NCBI RefSeq assembly: GCF_900496965.1
Contig: NZ_UFQB01000030.1
Coordinates: forward strand, 1 to 64,000
Reading direction: 5' to 3'
Length of the DNA stretch: 64,000 nucleotides
Source: Achromobacter agilis
GTDB taxonomy: Bacteria; Pseudomonadota; Gammaproteobacteria; Burkholderiales; Burkholderiaceae_B
A model generated the notes under the pieces. That model made no database searches. It was not told the DNA's origin and was given only the letters and a program-made list of their open reading frames with translations. This document shows positions 14,532 through 21,995 of this stretch, one piece after another; within the stretch, counting starts at the first letter, position 1, and each line of letters opens with the position of its first letter. Made by a program: the position numbers and the translations under genes.

Positions 14532-15584
14532 TCAACCTCCGGTTTGTGCCCGCGCAGTTTCCCATACATGCGTCCAGCCCGGGGCCAGATGCGCGGCGCG
14601 CTCGGCGGCCAGGACCAGGCTGTCTTCGCGGGCGATGCCGCGGCCGGCGATGTCGAAGGCGGTGCCGTGGTCTACCGACACGCGCACGACCGGCAGGCCG
14701 ACGGTGATGTTCACGCCGTCGTCGCCATAGACCGCCTTGAACGGCGCATGGCCCTGGTCGTGATAACAGGCGATGACGAACTGCCATTTGCCGCGCACGG
14801 CCTGCGGGAACAGGGCGTCGGCCGGGATCGGGCCGGCGGCCAGGATGCCGGCGGCATTGGCTTCGGCCACGGCGGGCGCCAGGATCTCGGCGTCTTCCGT
14901 GCCGAAGATGCCGTTTTCGCCAGCGTGCGGGTTCAGGCCCGACACCGCTACGGGCTGGTCGCCGCGGCCCAGCGCCTTGGCGAACGAGCCGGCCAGGCGC
15001 AGCACCGCGCGCGTGCGCGCCGGGGTCAGGTCCTGGATGGCCTGGCGCAGCGAGACGTGGGTGGTGGCGTGGAAGATGTAGAGGTCGCCGGCCGACAGCA
15101 CGAGCGAGAAAGTCTTGACGCCGAACTCGTGCGCAAGCAGTTCGGTGTGGCCCGGCCACTTGTGGCCCGCGGCATGCATGGCGGCCTTGTTCAGCGGGGC
15201 GGTCACGATGCCGTCGACCTCGCCGGCGCGCGCCAGGGCGCATGCCGTGGTGACGAAGCGCACCGACCCGTCGCCCGCGTCCGCGCTGATATCGCCCAAC
15301 GGGACATGCGCCAGCGACGGGCCGGCCTGCAGCACTTCGATCGTGCCAGGCGCGTTGCTGCAGTCGGCGGCGCGGTCCAGCTTGCGGACGATGGCGGGAT
15401 CGCCGCCCAGGCCGCGCACGGCGTTGGCCATCACGTCCACGTCGCCTACCACCAGCAGGCGGGCCTTCTGGCGCAGGTCGTCATGGCCCATCAGCATCTT
15501 GGCCGTGATTTCCGGCCCGATGCCCGCCACGTCGCCCAGGGTCACGGCCAGCAGCGGCAGCTTGTTGGGTTGGGGTTGTGTCAT
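14532..15584 (-). CDS. pdxA2: PdxA2-type 4-phospho acid-sugar dehydrogenase
   Basis: This 350-residue member of the PdxA family carries TLGDVAGIGPEITAKML at the N-terminus and metal/phosphate histidines in HKWPGHTELLA and CYHDQGHAPFK. Biosynthetic PdxA makes a pyridoxine precursor. The paralogue PdxA2 oxidises D-threonate 4-phosphate (or the erythronate isomer) with NAD and decarboxylates it to dihydroxyacetone phosphate. Its place next to a DUF1537 kinase, overlapping it by four bases (ATGA), is the known signature of the catabolic paralogue, so pdxA2 is preferred to pdxA. Which stereoisomer is used cannot be read from the sequence. Confidence 0.88.
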   Translation of the reverse strand: MTQPQPNKLPLLAVTLGDVAGIGPEITAKMLMGHDDLRQKARLLVVGDVDVMANAVRGLGGDPAIVRKLDRAADCSNAPGTIEVLQAGPSLAHVPLGDISADAGDGSVRFVTTACALARAGEVDGIVTAPLNKAAMHAAGHKWPGHTELLAHEFGVKTFSLVLSAGDLYIFHATTHVSLRQAIQDLTPARTRAVLRLAGSFAKALGRGDQPVAVSGLNPHAGENGIFGTEDAEILAPAVAEANAAGILAAGPIPADALFPQAVRGKWQFVIACYHDQGHAPFKAVYGDDGVNITVGLPVVRVSVDHGTAFDIAGRGIAREDSLVLAAERAAHLAPGWTHVWETARAQTGG

Positions 15585-16798
15585 CGTTTGAATCTCCTGT
15601 CGCGGATCGCGCGGACCGCGCGAACCAATACGTCTTCGGTGCCAAAGCCGCCGGCCTTGGTCACCACGGGCAGGCCAGCGGCCATGCCTCCGGTCAGCGT
15701 GCCCAGGGGCACGCCGCCCATGACTTCATCCACCAGCGCGATGCCCCGGGCGCCGAGCGCCAGCAGCACGCTGCGCGCGCCGTCGCCGCCGGTGGCGACG
15801 ACGCCCGCCGCGCGCGAGGCTGCGATCAACTGCGCCGCCAGGGCGCCCAGGCGCTCGGCGACGGTTTCGGAATCCAGGCCTTCCAGCTGCCCTTCGGGCG
15901 CCAGCAGCAGCACCGTGCCGGCATGGGCGGGGGCCAGCGAGTGCGCTTGCACCAGGGGCTGGCTCCAGGCCTGCCAGGCGGCGTCATCGGCCAGCTGGGC
16001 CAGCGATGGCGTCCAGGTGTCGGCGCCCGAGGCTTGCAGGGCGGCGGCTTGCGCGCGCGCCGCGCTGTGCTGGGACGTGACGACCACCACGACGGGTGCG
16101 GCCTGATCGGCGCCGGCCCAGACCCGGGCGAGCGGTACGGCCAGGCCGCCTGCGCCCACGGGCAGCGCTCGTTCGCCCAGCAGGCCGATGGCGCGGGCCA
16201 GCCGTTCCAGGTCCGCGTCGGTCGCGGCGTCGACCACGACGGTGTGGCCGGCCCGCCGGATGCGCTCGGCCAGCGTTTCCGGCGTGTCGCCGTCCTGGCG
16301 GGCCACGTGGGCGCAGCCCAGCAGCGTGGGGATGTGGCTTTCCGTGACCGGCGTGACCGGGTCCGTGGCGGCCGAGGTCTCGGTGACCGCCTTGCCGTTC
16401 ACATAGAGAATGCCTGCTTCAACAGTGCGGCCGGTGGCCGGGAAGGCGGGGCAGATCACCGCCACCGTGTCCGGGCCCCAGGCCTCGCGCGCCGCGTCGA
16501 TCTCGGCCTTGAAGGCGCCGCGCAAGGTGGAATCCACCTTCTTGTACAGGCGCGATACGCGGGCGGCGCGCAGTCGCTGCACGTTCTGCCGCACGACCTG
16601 GGCCGCGTCGGCGGCGGACAGGGCGCGGCTGTTGGTCGTCACCGCCAGCACTTCGACGCCGGCCGTGGCCGGCCCCGACAGCGCTTCGTCGGCGCCGCCG
16701 ATGGACAGATGGGTGCTCCAGCCGGCGCGGACGAACTGCACCGCCGTGTCGCCCGACCCGGTCAGGTCATCGGCGACGATGGCGATGGCGGGACTCAA
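15581..16798 (-). CDS. dtnK: Four-carbon acid-sugar kinase (DUF1537, DtnK-like)
   Basis: This 405-residue kinase phosphorylates the 4-hydroxyl of D-threonate or D-erythronate with ATP. The N-terminal SPAIAIVADDLTGSGDTAVQ is the family signature (ADDLTG), followed by KKVDSTLRGAFKAEI. The C-terminal nucleotide-binding part holds VVATGGDGARSVLLAL and GGVPLGTLTGGMAAGLPVVT. The start is a TTG at 16798, inside the stop of the permease gene (TTGA). No ATG or GTG fits before the conserved motif, so the unusual start is well supported. It feeds PdxA2, whose gene overlaps its stop. Related kinases act on 3-oxo acid sugars, but the PdxA2 neighbour argues for threonate/erythronate. Confidence 0.87.
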   Translation of the reverse strand: MSPAIAIVADDLTGSGDTAVQFVRAGWSTHLSIGGADEALSGPATAGVEVLAVTTNSRALSAADAAQVVRQNVQRLRAARVSRLYKKVDSTLRGAFKAEIDAAREAWGPDTVAVICPAFPATGRTVEAGILYVNGKAVTETSAATDPVTPVTESHIPTLLGCAHVARQDGDTPETLAERIRRAGHTVVVDAATDADLERLARAIGLLGERALPVGAGGLAVPLARVWAGADQAAPVVVVVTSQHSAARAQAAALQASGADTWTPSLAQLADDAAWQAWSQPLVQAHSLAPAHAGTVLLLAPEGQLEGLDSETVAERLGALAAQLIAASRAAGVVATGGDGARSVLLALGARGIALVDEVMGGVPLGTLTGGMAAGLPVVTKAGGFGTEDVLVRAVRAIRDRRFKR

Positions 16799-17826
16799 AG
16801 CGCTTCTCCGCGCGCCTCGCGCAGGGCGGCGGGCGAACCTGCGGCCGTTTCAGCGTCGTCGGACTTGAGTTCACCGGCCCGCTTGAGGAAGTACGAGGCC
16901 AGCACCGGAGCCAGGATGGAGCTGATCAGCACGCATGCGGCGACCTGCGCGGTAGCGGTCGACACGTATTGCTGGAAGTTGGGATCGGCCGCGGCCACCA
17001 CCGCGGGGGTGGCGATGGCGTTGCCGGCGGTGGTGCCGGCCGCGAAGCCCAGGCCGCTCTTGCCGCCGCGGCGCAGGATCAGGCGGTAGCCCAGGTAGAC
17101 CAGGCCGCCCGTGATGGGGCTGATGATCAGGCCCAGGATCAGGCCGCTGATGCCGCCGCTGACGACGGCGCCCAGGTTGATGCCGGTGCCCAGCGCGAAG
17201 GCGAAGAACGGGATGACGATGTTGGGCACGGGCTTGAGCACGTCGCGCCATTTGGGGTCCAGGTTGCCGACGACCACGCCGAGCAGGAAGGGCACCAGCG
17301 CGGCCACCAGGGCGATCATGGGGATGTCGGCCAGGCCCGAAGCGCCCAGGAACAGCAGGCTGAAGAAGGGGCCGTCGTTGACCGCGCTGGCCACGTAGGC
17401 GCCGCGGTCGCGGGCGTCGCCGTATTGGCCGGTATAGGCCAGCCACAGTCCGCCGTTGCTGTTGTCGAAGGCCGCCAGCATCGCCAGGATCGACACGCCC
17501 AGCACGCCGTCCAGGCCGACATAGCTGCCCAGGATGATGATGAGGGTGGCGGGCACCAGAGTCTTCATCAGCAGGATGGTGCCCGCGGTGGCCAGGATCG
17601 GGCCGCCCGTGCGGGTGTTGACCTGGGTGCCGGTGGCGAAGATCAGCAGCGCGATCAGGGGCAGGGCGCTGTTCTTGAACAGGGCGGTGGTGAAGCCGCC
17701 GATCGCCAGCGCGTCGGGGGCGAAGGTGCCGATCAGGGAACCCAGGATCAGCGGCACAAGCATCAATCCACCGGGGATTTTCTGCATCGTGCCAAAAAAG
17801 GGCGAGCGGGAAGTTTCGGTCGACAC
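16795..17826 (-). CDS. 2-keto-3-deoxygluconate permease-family transporter (KdgT-like)
   Basis: This hydrophobic 343-residue protein has about ten membrane segments (for example GLMLVPLILGSLIGTFAPDA, PLIALLIFATGTQ, LVPATLIIILGSYVGLDGVL). It shows the KdgT-family stretches AAFDNSNGGLWLAYTGQYGD and FAAGTTAGNAIATPAVVAAA. It should carry an acid sugar across the inner membrane with protons. The start is a GTG at 17826 with GGAG eight bases upstream; the ATG at 17787 is less likely since it lacks such a site. It is first in the operon, whose other products suggest D-threonate or D-erythronate rather than ketodeoxygluconate as the substrate. A polar tail of about 30 residues ends the protein. Confidence 0.87.
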   Translation of the reverse strand: MSTETSRSPFFGTMQKIPGGLMLVPLILGSLIGTFAPDALAIGGFTTALFKNSALPLIALLIFATGTQVNTRTGGPILATAGTILLMKTLVPATLIIILGSYVGLDGVLGVSILAMLAAFDNSNGGLWLAYTGQYGDARDRGAYVASAVNDGPFFSLLFLGASGLADIPMIALVAALVPFLLGVVVGNLDPKWRDVLKPVPNIVIPFFAFALGTGINLGAVVSGGISGLILGLIISPITGGLVYLGYRLILRRGGKSGLGFAAGTTAGNAIATPAVVAAADPNFQQYVSTATAQVAACVLISSILAPVLASYFLKRAGELKSDDAETAAGSPAALREARGEAL

Positions 17827-17902
17827 TGTCGAGTCTCCAGGACGGTTTTTCTGGTTGCAGACGTTCGTGTGCGCGTCTGTCAGACGGTTGAAAAGACCGT
17901 AG

Positions 17903-17936
17903 TGTACACCTGTACGTACAGCATGTACGTACAGGT
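17903..17936. promoter_or_regulatory. Palindromic double operator for the acid-sugar operon
   Basis: ACCTGTACGTACA (17908-17920) and TGTACGTACAGGT (17924-17936) are perfect inverted repeats around GCA. Each arm contains the self-complementary TGTACGTACA, and a further TGTACA lies at 17903-17908. The site is 80-110 bp before the permease GTG and also upstream-facing to the TonB receptor's 3' end. It is a strong candidate target of the HutC-type GntR protein encoded last in the operon. Confidence 0.7.
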
Positions 17937-17981
17937 TTTCCCGCCCAGGAGCGGGCGATCCGTCCCTAGGGCAAACCGGCC

Positions 17982-20087
17982 CTAAAAGCGGTAGGCGCCG
18001 CTCAGCATAACCGTGCGGCGGGCGCCGTAGAAGCAGTCGCCGCGGTCCAGGCAGACCACCTCGTAAGTGCGGTCCGCGATGTTGTTCACGTTGAGGGCGT
18101 AGCGCCACGGGCCGTTGTCGTAGCTGACCATGGCGTCGAACAGCGTGACGGCGGGCGTTTCGGGCGCGCCGCCGTCGCGGAAGGCCGACAGGTAGCGCAC
18201 GCCGGCGCCCACCGCGAAACCGGGTTGGCCGGCCAGCGCGAAGCGATACTTGCCCCACATGGACGCGATGTGCTTGGGCTGCGCCTCCAGCTGCGGGTCC
18301 AGGTCGGTATAGATGTAGTTGGCGATCACGTCCAGTTCCTTGGTGACGCGGCCGCGCAATTCCAGCTCCACGCCGCGCGTGCGGGTCTTGCCGGCCTGCA
18401 GCTGGTTGTTGGGGTTGTTCGGATCGTTGGTCTGGCGGTTCTTTTCGCGCAGGTCGTAGGCCGCCGCGGTGAACTCGATGTCGGCATCCTTCGGCATGTA
18501 TTTGATGCCGGCTTCCACTTGCTTGCCGCGCATCGGCTTCCAGCGCTGGTTGTAGAAGTCGGCGCCCGCGATCGGCGTGAACGATTCGCTGTAGCTGAGA
18601 TAAGGCGACCAGCCGTTGTCCGCGGCGTACATCAGGCCGAAGCGCTTGGTAGTGGCCAGGTCGGTCTCCTTGTCCTGGCCCTCGGTGGTGCTGTCCGCCC
18701 GGTCCCGGCGGATGCCCGCCAGGAAGATCCAGTTGTCGAACTTGATCTGGTCCTGCGCGTAGAAGCCCAGCTGTTGCTGGTTCTGCTTGGGCGAATCCGT
18801 CAGTTCGTACAGGGGCGTGTTGCCGTATTCGGGATGGAACAGGTTCAGCGGCGAACCGGCGCCGCTGGCCGTCTGGCTGGTTTCGCGGTAGCGCGAGTAG
18901 TCCATGCCGAAGATCACCGTGTGCTCGGTGCGGCCCCAGTTCAGCTTGCCTTCGAGGTTCTGGTCGGCCAGCAGCGTGCGCATGCGGGGCTTGTTGACAT
19001 AGAAGATGCGGTCGACGGTGGTCTGTTCCGGATCGATGTACGAGTCGCCGCGGCGGGCGCCGTACACATTGGGATAGAGGGTCTTGTAGTCGACGCTGCT
19101 GACCGTGTTGCGGAAGTTCTGGCGGACTTTCCAGGTGTCGTTGAATTGGTGTTCGAACAGCCAGCCCACGCTGAACTGTTCGGTGTCGTAGGCATCGAAG
19201 CCCGGTTCGCTGGCGAAGCGCCGCGTCGGGATGCGGCCATTGGGGTTCTCTTGCACCGAACCGCTCCAGGGCAGGAACGATTGCGTCGTGCCCGCGCGGT
19301 CTTTCTGCCAGGTGGCCTGGAACGTCAGCGAGGTGGCGGCGCTGGGGCGCCAGGTCAGGGACGGCGCCAGCAGCAGGCGGTCGTCCGGCGCGTACTGTAC
19401 CTGGGTGTCGCTGTCGCGTCCCAAGGCGATGACGCGATACAGCCATTGGCCGTCTTCGCTGGCCGGGCCGGTCAGGTCGGCCCGGATCTCGCGGCGGTTG
19501 TGGTTGCCCAGCACGACGCCGATTTCGCGCTGCGCTTCTTCCAGCGGGCGCTTGCTGACCAGGTTGACGATGCCGCCGGTGCTGCCCTGTCCGTACAGCA
19601 TGGAGGAGGGGCCGCGCAGCACCTCGACGCGCTCCATCGCATACACCTCGGTGCGCGGATTGTTGAAGCTGAAGTACTGGCGCAGCCCGTCCAGGTACTG
19701 GACCGGTTCGACGCCGCGGATGCGCACATAGTCGGCGCGGTTGTCCACGCCATACGCGTTCGGACGCACCCCGGCGGCATAGTTCATGGTGTCCTGGATG
19801 TCCTGCGCGCCCTGGTCCACGATCTGGTCGCGCGGAATCACGGTGATGGCCTGGGGCGTTTCCGACAGCGGCGTGTCGGTCTTGGTGCCGGCGGCGCTGC
19901 GCGTGGCCACGTACCCGTCGACCGGGCCGAAGGCGGTTTCGTCCGTGCCGGTGACCTGCACGGCGGGCAGAATCGTGGCGGGCTGGGCGTGCGCCGAGTT
20001 GCCGATGCAGGCGGCCAGTGCGGCGGCGATGGGCAATAGCACCTGGCGCCGCGCGTGCCGCGCGACGGGATAAGAATGGCGATTCAA
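17982..20087 (-). CDS. TonB-dependent siderophore receptor
   Basis: This outer-membrane receptor has 701 residues from a TTG start at 20087, chosen because GGGGAG lies five bases upstream and a signal peptide begins there (RRQVLLPIAAALAACIGNSA, cleavage after AHA). The plug domain follows with ETPQAITVIPRDQIVDQGAQ and ERVEVLRGPSSMLYGQGSTG. A long beta-barrel ends in the terminal phenylalanine of GAYRF needed for outer-membrane assembly. The family imports ferric siderophores using TonB energy. A Fur-like AT-rich site lies just upstream. No siderophore synthesis or FecI-type regulator gene is near, and there is no N-terminal signalling extension, so it probably serves a xenosiderophore or hydroxamate under Fur control. 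Confidence 0.9.
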   Translation of the reverse strand: MNRHSYPVARHARRQVLLPIAAALAACIGNSAHAQPATILPAVQVTGTDETAFGPVDGYVATRSAAGTKTDTPLSETPQAITVIPRDQIVDQGAQDIQDTMNYAAGVRPNAYGVDNRADYVRIRGVEPVQYLDGLRQYFSFNNPRTEVYAMERVEVLRGPSSMLYGQGSTGGIVNLVSKRPLEEAQREIGVVLGNHNRREIRADLTGPASEDGQWLYRVIALGRDSDTQVQYAPDDRLLLAPSLTWRPSAATSLTFQATWQKDRAGTTQSFLPWSGSVQENPNGRIPTRRFASEPGFDAYDTEQFSVGWLFEHQFNDTWKVRQNFRNTVSSVDYKTLYPNVYGARRGDSYIDPEQTTVDRIFYVNKPRMRTLLADQNLEGKLNWGRTEHTVIFGMDYSRYRETSQTASGAGSPLNLFHPEYGNTPLYELTDSPKQNQQQLGFYAQDQIKFDNWIFLAGIRRDRADSTTEGQDKETDLATTKRFGLMYAADNGWSPYLSYSESFTPIAGADFYNQRWKPMRGKQVEAGIKYMPKDADIEFTAAAYDLREKNRQTNDPNNPNNQLQAGKTRTRGVELELRGRVTKELDVIANYIYTDLDPQLEAQPKHIASMWGKYRFALAGQPGFAVGAGVRYLSAFRDGGAPETPAVTLFDAMVSYDNGPWRYALNVNNIADRTYEVVCLDRGDCFYGARRTVMLSGAYRF

Positions 20088-20137
20088 GAGTTCTCCCCTG
20101 CGGCCGCGGGTGGCCGTCAGCGATTGAATATAAGAAT

Positions 20138-20156
20138 AACAACGATAATTATTATT
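20138..20156 (-). promoter_or_regulatory. Fur-box-like site
   Basis: Read on the minus strand, AATAATAATTATCGTTGTT matches the 19-bp Fur consensus (GATAATGATAATCATTATC) at 13 positions. It lies about 50 bp before the TonB receptor start, in the only strongly AT-rich stretch nearby (20125-20165). Repression by Fe-Fur under iron sufficiency is the expected mode. Confidence 0.5.
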
Positions 20157-20202
20157 AATTAAATGACTGGGAGCTGCCAGGAAACAGGCCGGCCCCATAT
20201 GT

Positions 20203-20238
20203 AAAAAAGCCCTGCGGCCTGGTGCGGCCGGCAGGGCT
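20203..20238 (-). terminator. Rho-independent terminator of the marR gene
   Basis: On the minus strand GCCCTGC pairs with GCAGGGC, with an inner GGCC/GGCC pairing and a six-base loop. The hairpin is followed at once by TTTTTTAC. It lies about 100 bases past the marR stop and insulates the TonB receptor promoter from read-through. Confidence 0.75.
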
Positions 20239-20333
20239 ATGCGGGAAAAAAGCCGTGCTATCAGCGGTTTGCGGATCGTTCACATCGCAGCGATATTCGC
20301 CGTCGATTGTTGGCGCTGCGCGACACCCGAGCC

Positions 20334-20858
20334 TCAGGCGTACCGCGCCCGGCGCGTGCCGCCTTCGCGGCGGCTGGCTTTTTCCTCGACGATGTTGTCT
20401 TCCGCCATGCGGCGTCCGCGTTGTTCGATGCGGCTGAGGAAATCGCGCAGCAGGGCCACTTCGGCGCTGCTCAGATCCTGCACGAGCAGGTCGTTCAGCC
20501 GCGAGACCTCGGGCAGCAGGCCCTGGTAGCGGGCCAGGCCCTCGGCCGTCGCTTGCACGCGCACCACGCGGCGGTCGGCACTGTCGTGCAGGCGGCGCAG
20601 CCAGCCTTTTTCGCACAAGGCGCCCAGCGTGCGCGACGTGCGCGGCAGGTCCAGCTTGGCGGCGGCGGCCAGTTCGGCGGAACTCATGATGCCGCCTTCG
20701 ACGGCGCAGGCCAGGATGCGCCATTCGCGGCGCGTGATGCCGAACCGCCCTTCGCACAAACGCAGGAAGACCGGGTTGGATTGCGACCAGGCCTGGTACA
20801 GCCGGTACATCGGCATGTCCGCCAGGCGGCGTTGGCCGGACGGGGGAATGGTCGACAT
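20334..20858 (-). CDS. MarR-family transcriptional regulator
   Basis: The protein is 174 residues. ATG at 20858 follows AAGGAGG closely; an earlier in-frame ATG (20879) lacks such a site. The winged helix-turn-helix runs from about 45 to 115 (ITRREWRILACAVEGGIMSS, then LAAAAKLDLPRTSRTLGALC and LHDSADRRVVRVQATAEGLA, the beta wing with the conserved D-R-R). Flanking helices form the dimer interface. The C-terminus is Arg/Glu rich. It is divergent from the Bug-sulfatase pair across a 154-bp region with a perfect TTCCC-N4-GGGAA repeat, so it probably regulates that pair. MarR proteins usually release DNA on binding a phenolic or other small ligand. Confidence 0.88.
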   Translation of the reverse strand: MSTIPPSGQRRLADMPMYRLYQAWSQSNPVFLRLCEGRFGITRREWRILACAVEGGIMSSAELAAAAKLDLPRTSRTLGALCEKGWLRRLHDSADRRVVRVQATAEGLARYQGLLPEVSRLNDLLVQDLSSAEVALLRDFLSRIEQRGRRMAEDNIVEEKASRREGGTRRARYA

Positions 20859-20941
20859 GGCTTCTCCTCCTTGACGCACCGCATATCGTTATGGGTAGTC
20901 CTGGATTAGATCAACAAATGTCCCCATTGCTAAATTCAATT

Positions 20942-20955
20942 TTCCCATTAGGGAA
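20942..20955. promoter_or_regulatory. Inverted repeat in the marR/Bug intergenic region
   Basis: TTCCC-ATTA-GGGAA is a perfect dyad about 60 bp before the Bug start and 85 bp before marR. Adjacent short dyads AATG-TCCC-CATT and ATTG-N7-CAAT lie at about 20917-20940. This is the best MarR operator candidate in the region. Confidence 0.45.
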
Positions 20956-21012
20956 CCGGCCGGGCAGTGACAACCATAATCGACAGTGGGCCGCTGTCTC
21001 CAGGAGAAGACG

Positions 21013-21987
21013 ATGCGTAAGTGGATGGCAGGGGCCGCGGTCGCGGCAACGCTGGCGGGGGCTGTCCCGCTGGCCTGTGCGCAACAGGCCCCGCTGGACG
21101 GGGCGCTGACCATTGTGGTGGGGTATCCCCCGGGCGGCAGTTCCGACCGCATCGCGAGGCTGGTCGCCGATCGGCTGAAGGAGCGGGTCGGCGTGCCCGT
21201 GGTGGTCGAGAACAAGACGGGGGCGGGCGGCCGCATCGCGGCCCAGGGCCTGCATGCGGCGCCGGCCGGCCAGAACGTGCTGATGCTGGCAAACCCCGCC
21301 GTGATGGTGGTGGCGCCCCTGGTCTATGCCCAGCCCGGCTATGACGCCCAGCGCGACTTCAAACCGGTGTCGCTGGTCAGCCGCTACAAGTTCGCGCTGG
21401 CCGTTTCCGCCGGTTCGCCGATCCAGGACCTGGGCGGCCTGCGCCAGTGGCTGCGGGCGCATCCGGGGCAATTCACCGTGGGCGTGCCGGCCACGGGCAG
21501 CCTGCCGCACTTTTTCGCGCTGATGCTGGGCCGCGAGATCGGCCAGGATCCGGAAGTGGTCGGCTATCGGGGTTCGGCGCCGCTGATCTCCGAACTGATC
21601 GGCGGCATTCTCCCGCAAGGCATCGACACGCTGGACACCCTGCTGCCGCAGCACCGCGCCGGCAAGATCCGGATCCTGGCCGTGTCGGGCGACGCGCGCG
21701 ACGCCGAACTGAAGGACGTGCCGACGTTCCGGGAAGAGGGGGTGAACCTCGCGGCGGACGGCTGGAACGCGTTCTTCGCGCCGGCGGCGATGCCGGACGC
21801 CAAGATCGGGCGCCTGGGCGCGGACATCGCGGCCATTTTGCGCGAACCCGCCATGCAGGAAGCCGTGCGCGCGGCCTATCTGGAGCCAGTGGCCCTGGAC
21901 GCGGGCGGCACTGCCGACGCGCTGGCCGCCTACCGCAAGCAATGGGAGCCGGTGGTGCGCGCCTCCGGCTTCAAGGCGGAACAATAG
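21013..21987 (+). CDS. Bug-family TTT solute-binding protein
   Basis: This 324-residue periplasmic receptor has a signal peptide (MRKWMAGAAVAATLAGAVPL, cleavage after ACA). It shows the Bug hallmarks LTIVVGYPPGGSSDRIARLV and VVVENKTGAGGRIAAQGLHA. GGAG lies seven bases before the ATG, which rules out the longer frame from 20986. The usual MHVPYKG-type loop is replaced by VGYRGSAPLISELIGGILPQ, a divergent version. The sulfatase start follows eight bases after its stop, so the two are one unit. The ligand may be a sulfate or phosphonate ester, or the acid released from one, but no TctAB transporter is nearby. Confidence 0.88.
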   Translation: MRKWMAGAAVAATLAGAVPLACAQQAPLDGALTIVVGYPPGGSSDRIARLVADRLKERVGVPVVVENKTGAGGRIAAQGLHAAPAGQNVLMLANPAVMVVAPLVYAQPGYDAQRDFKPVSLVSRYKFALAVSAGSPIQDLGGLRQWLRAHPGQFTVGVPATGSLPHFFALMLGREIGQDPEVVGYRGSAPLISELIGGILPQGIDTLDTLLPQHRAGKIRILAVSGDARDAELKDVPTFREEGVNLAADGWNAFFAPAAMPDAKIGRLGADIAAILREPAMQEAVRAAYLEPVALDAGGTADALAAYRKQWEPVVRASGFKAEQ

Positions 21988-21995
21988 GAGCGGAG

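Noticed and set aside
16795..20142. A continuous 1115-codon frame suggesting a receptor-permease fusion
   Set aside because: Only the last 343 codons are the KdgT-like permease, with its own GTG and GGAG. The upstream part is out of frame with the TonB receptor and reads as Arg/Pro-rich shadow.
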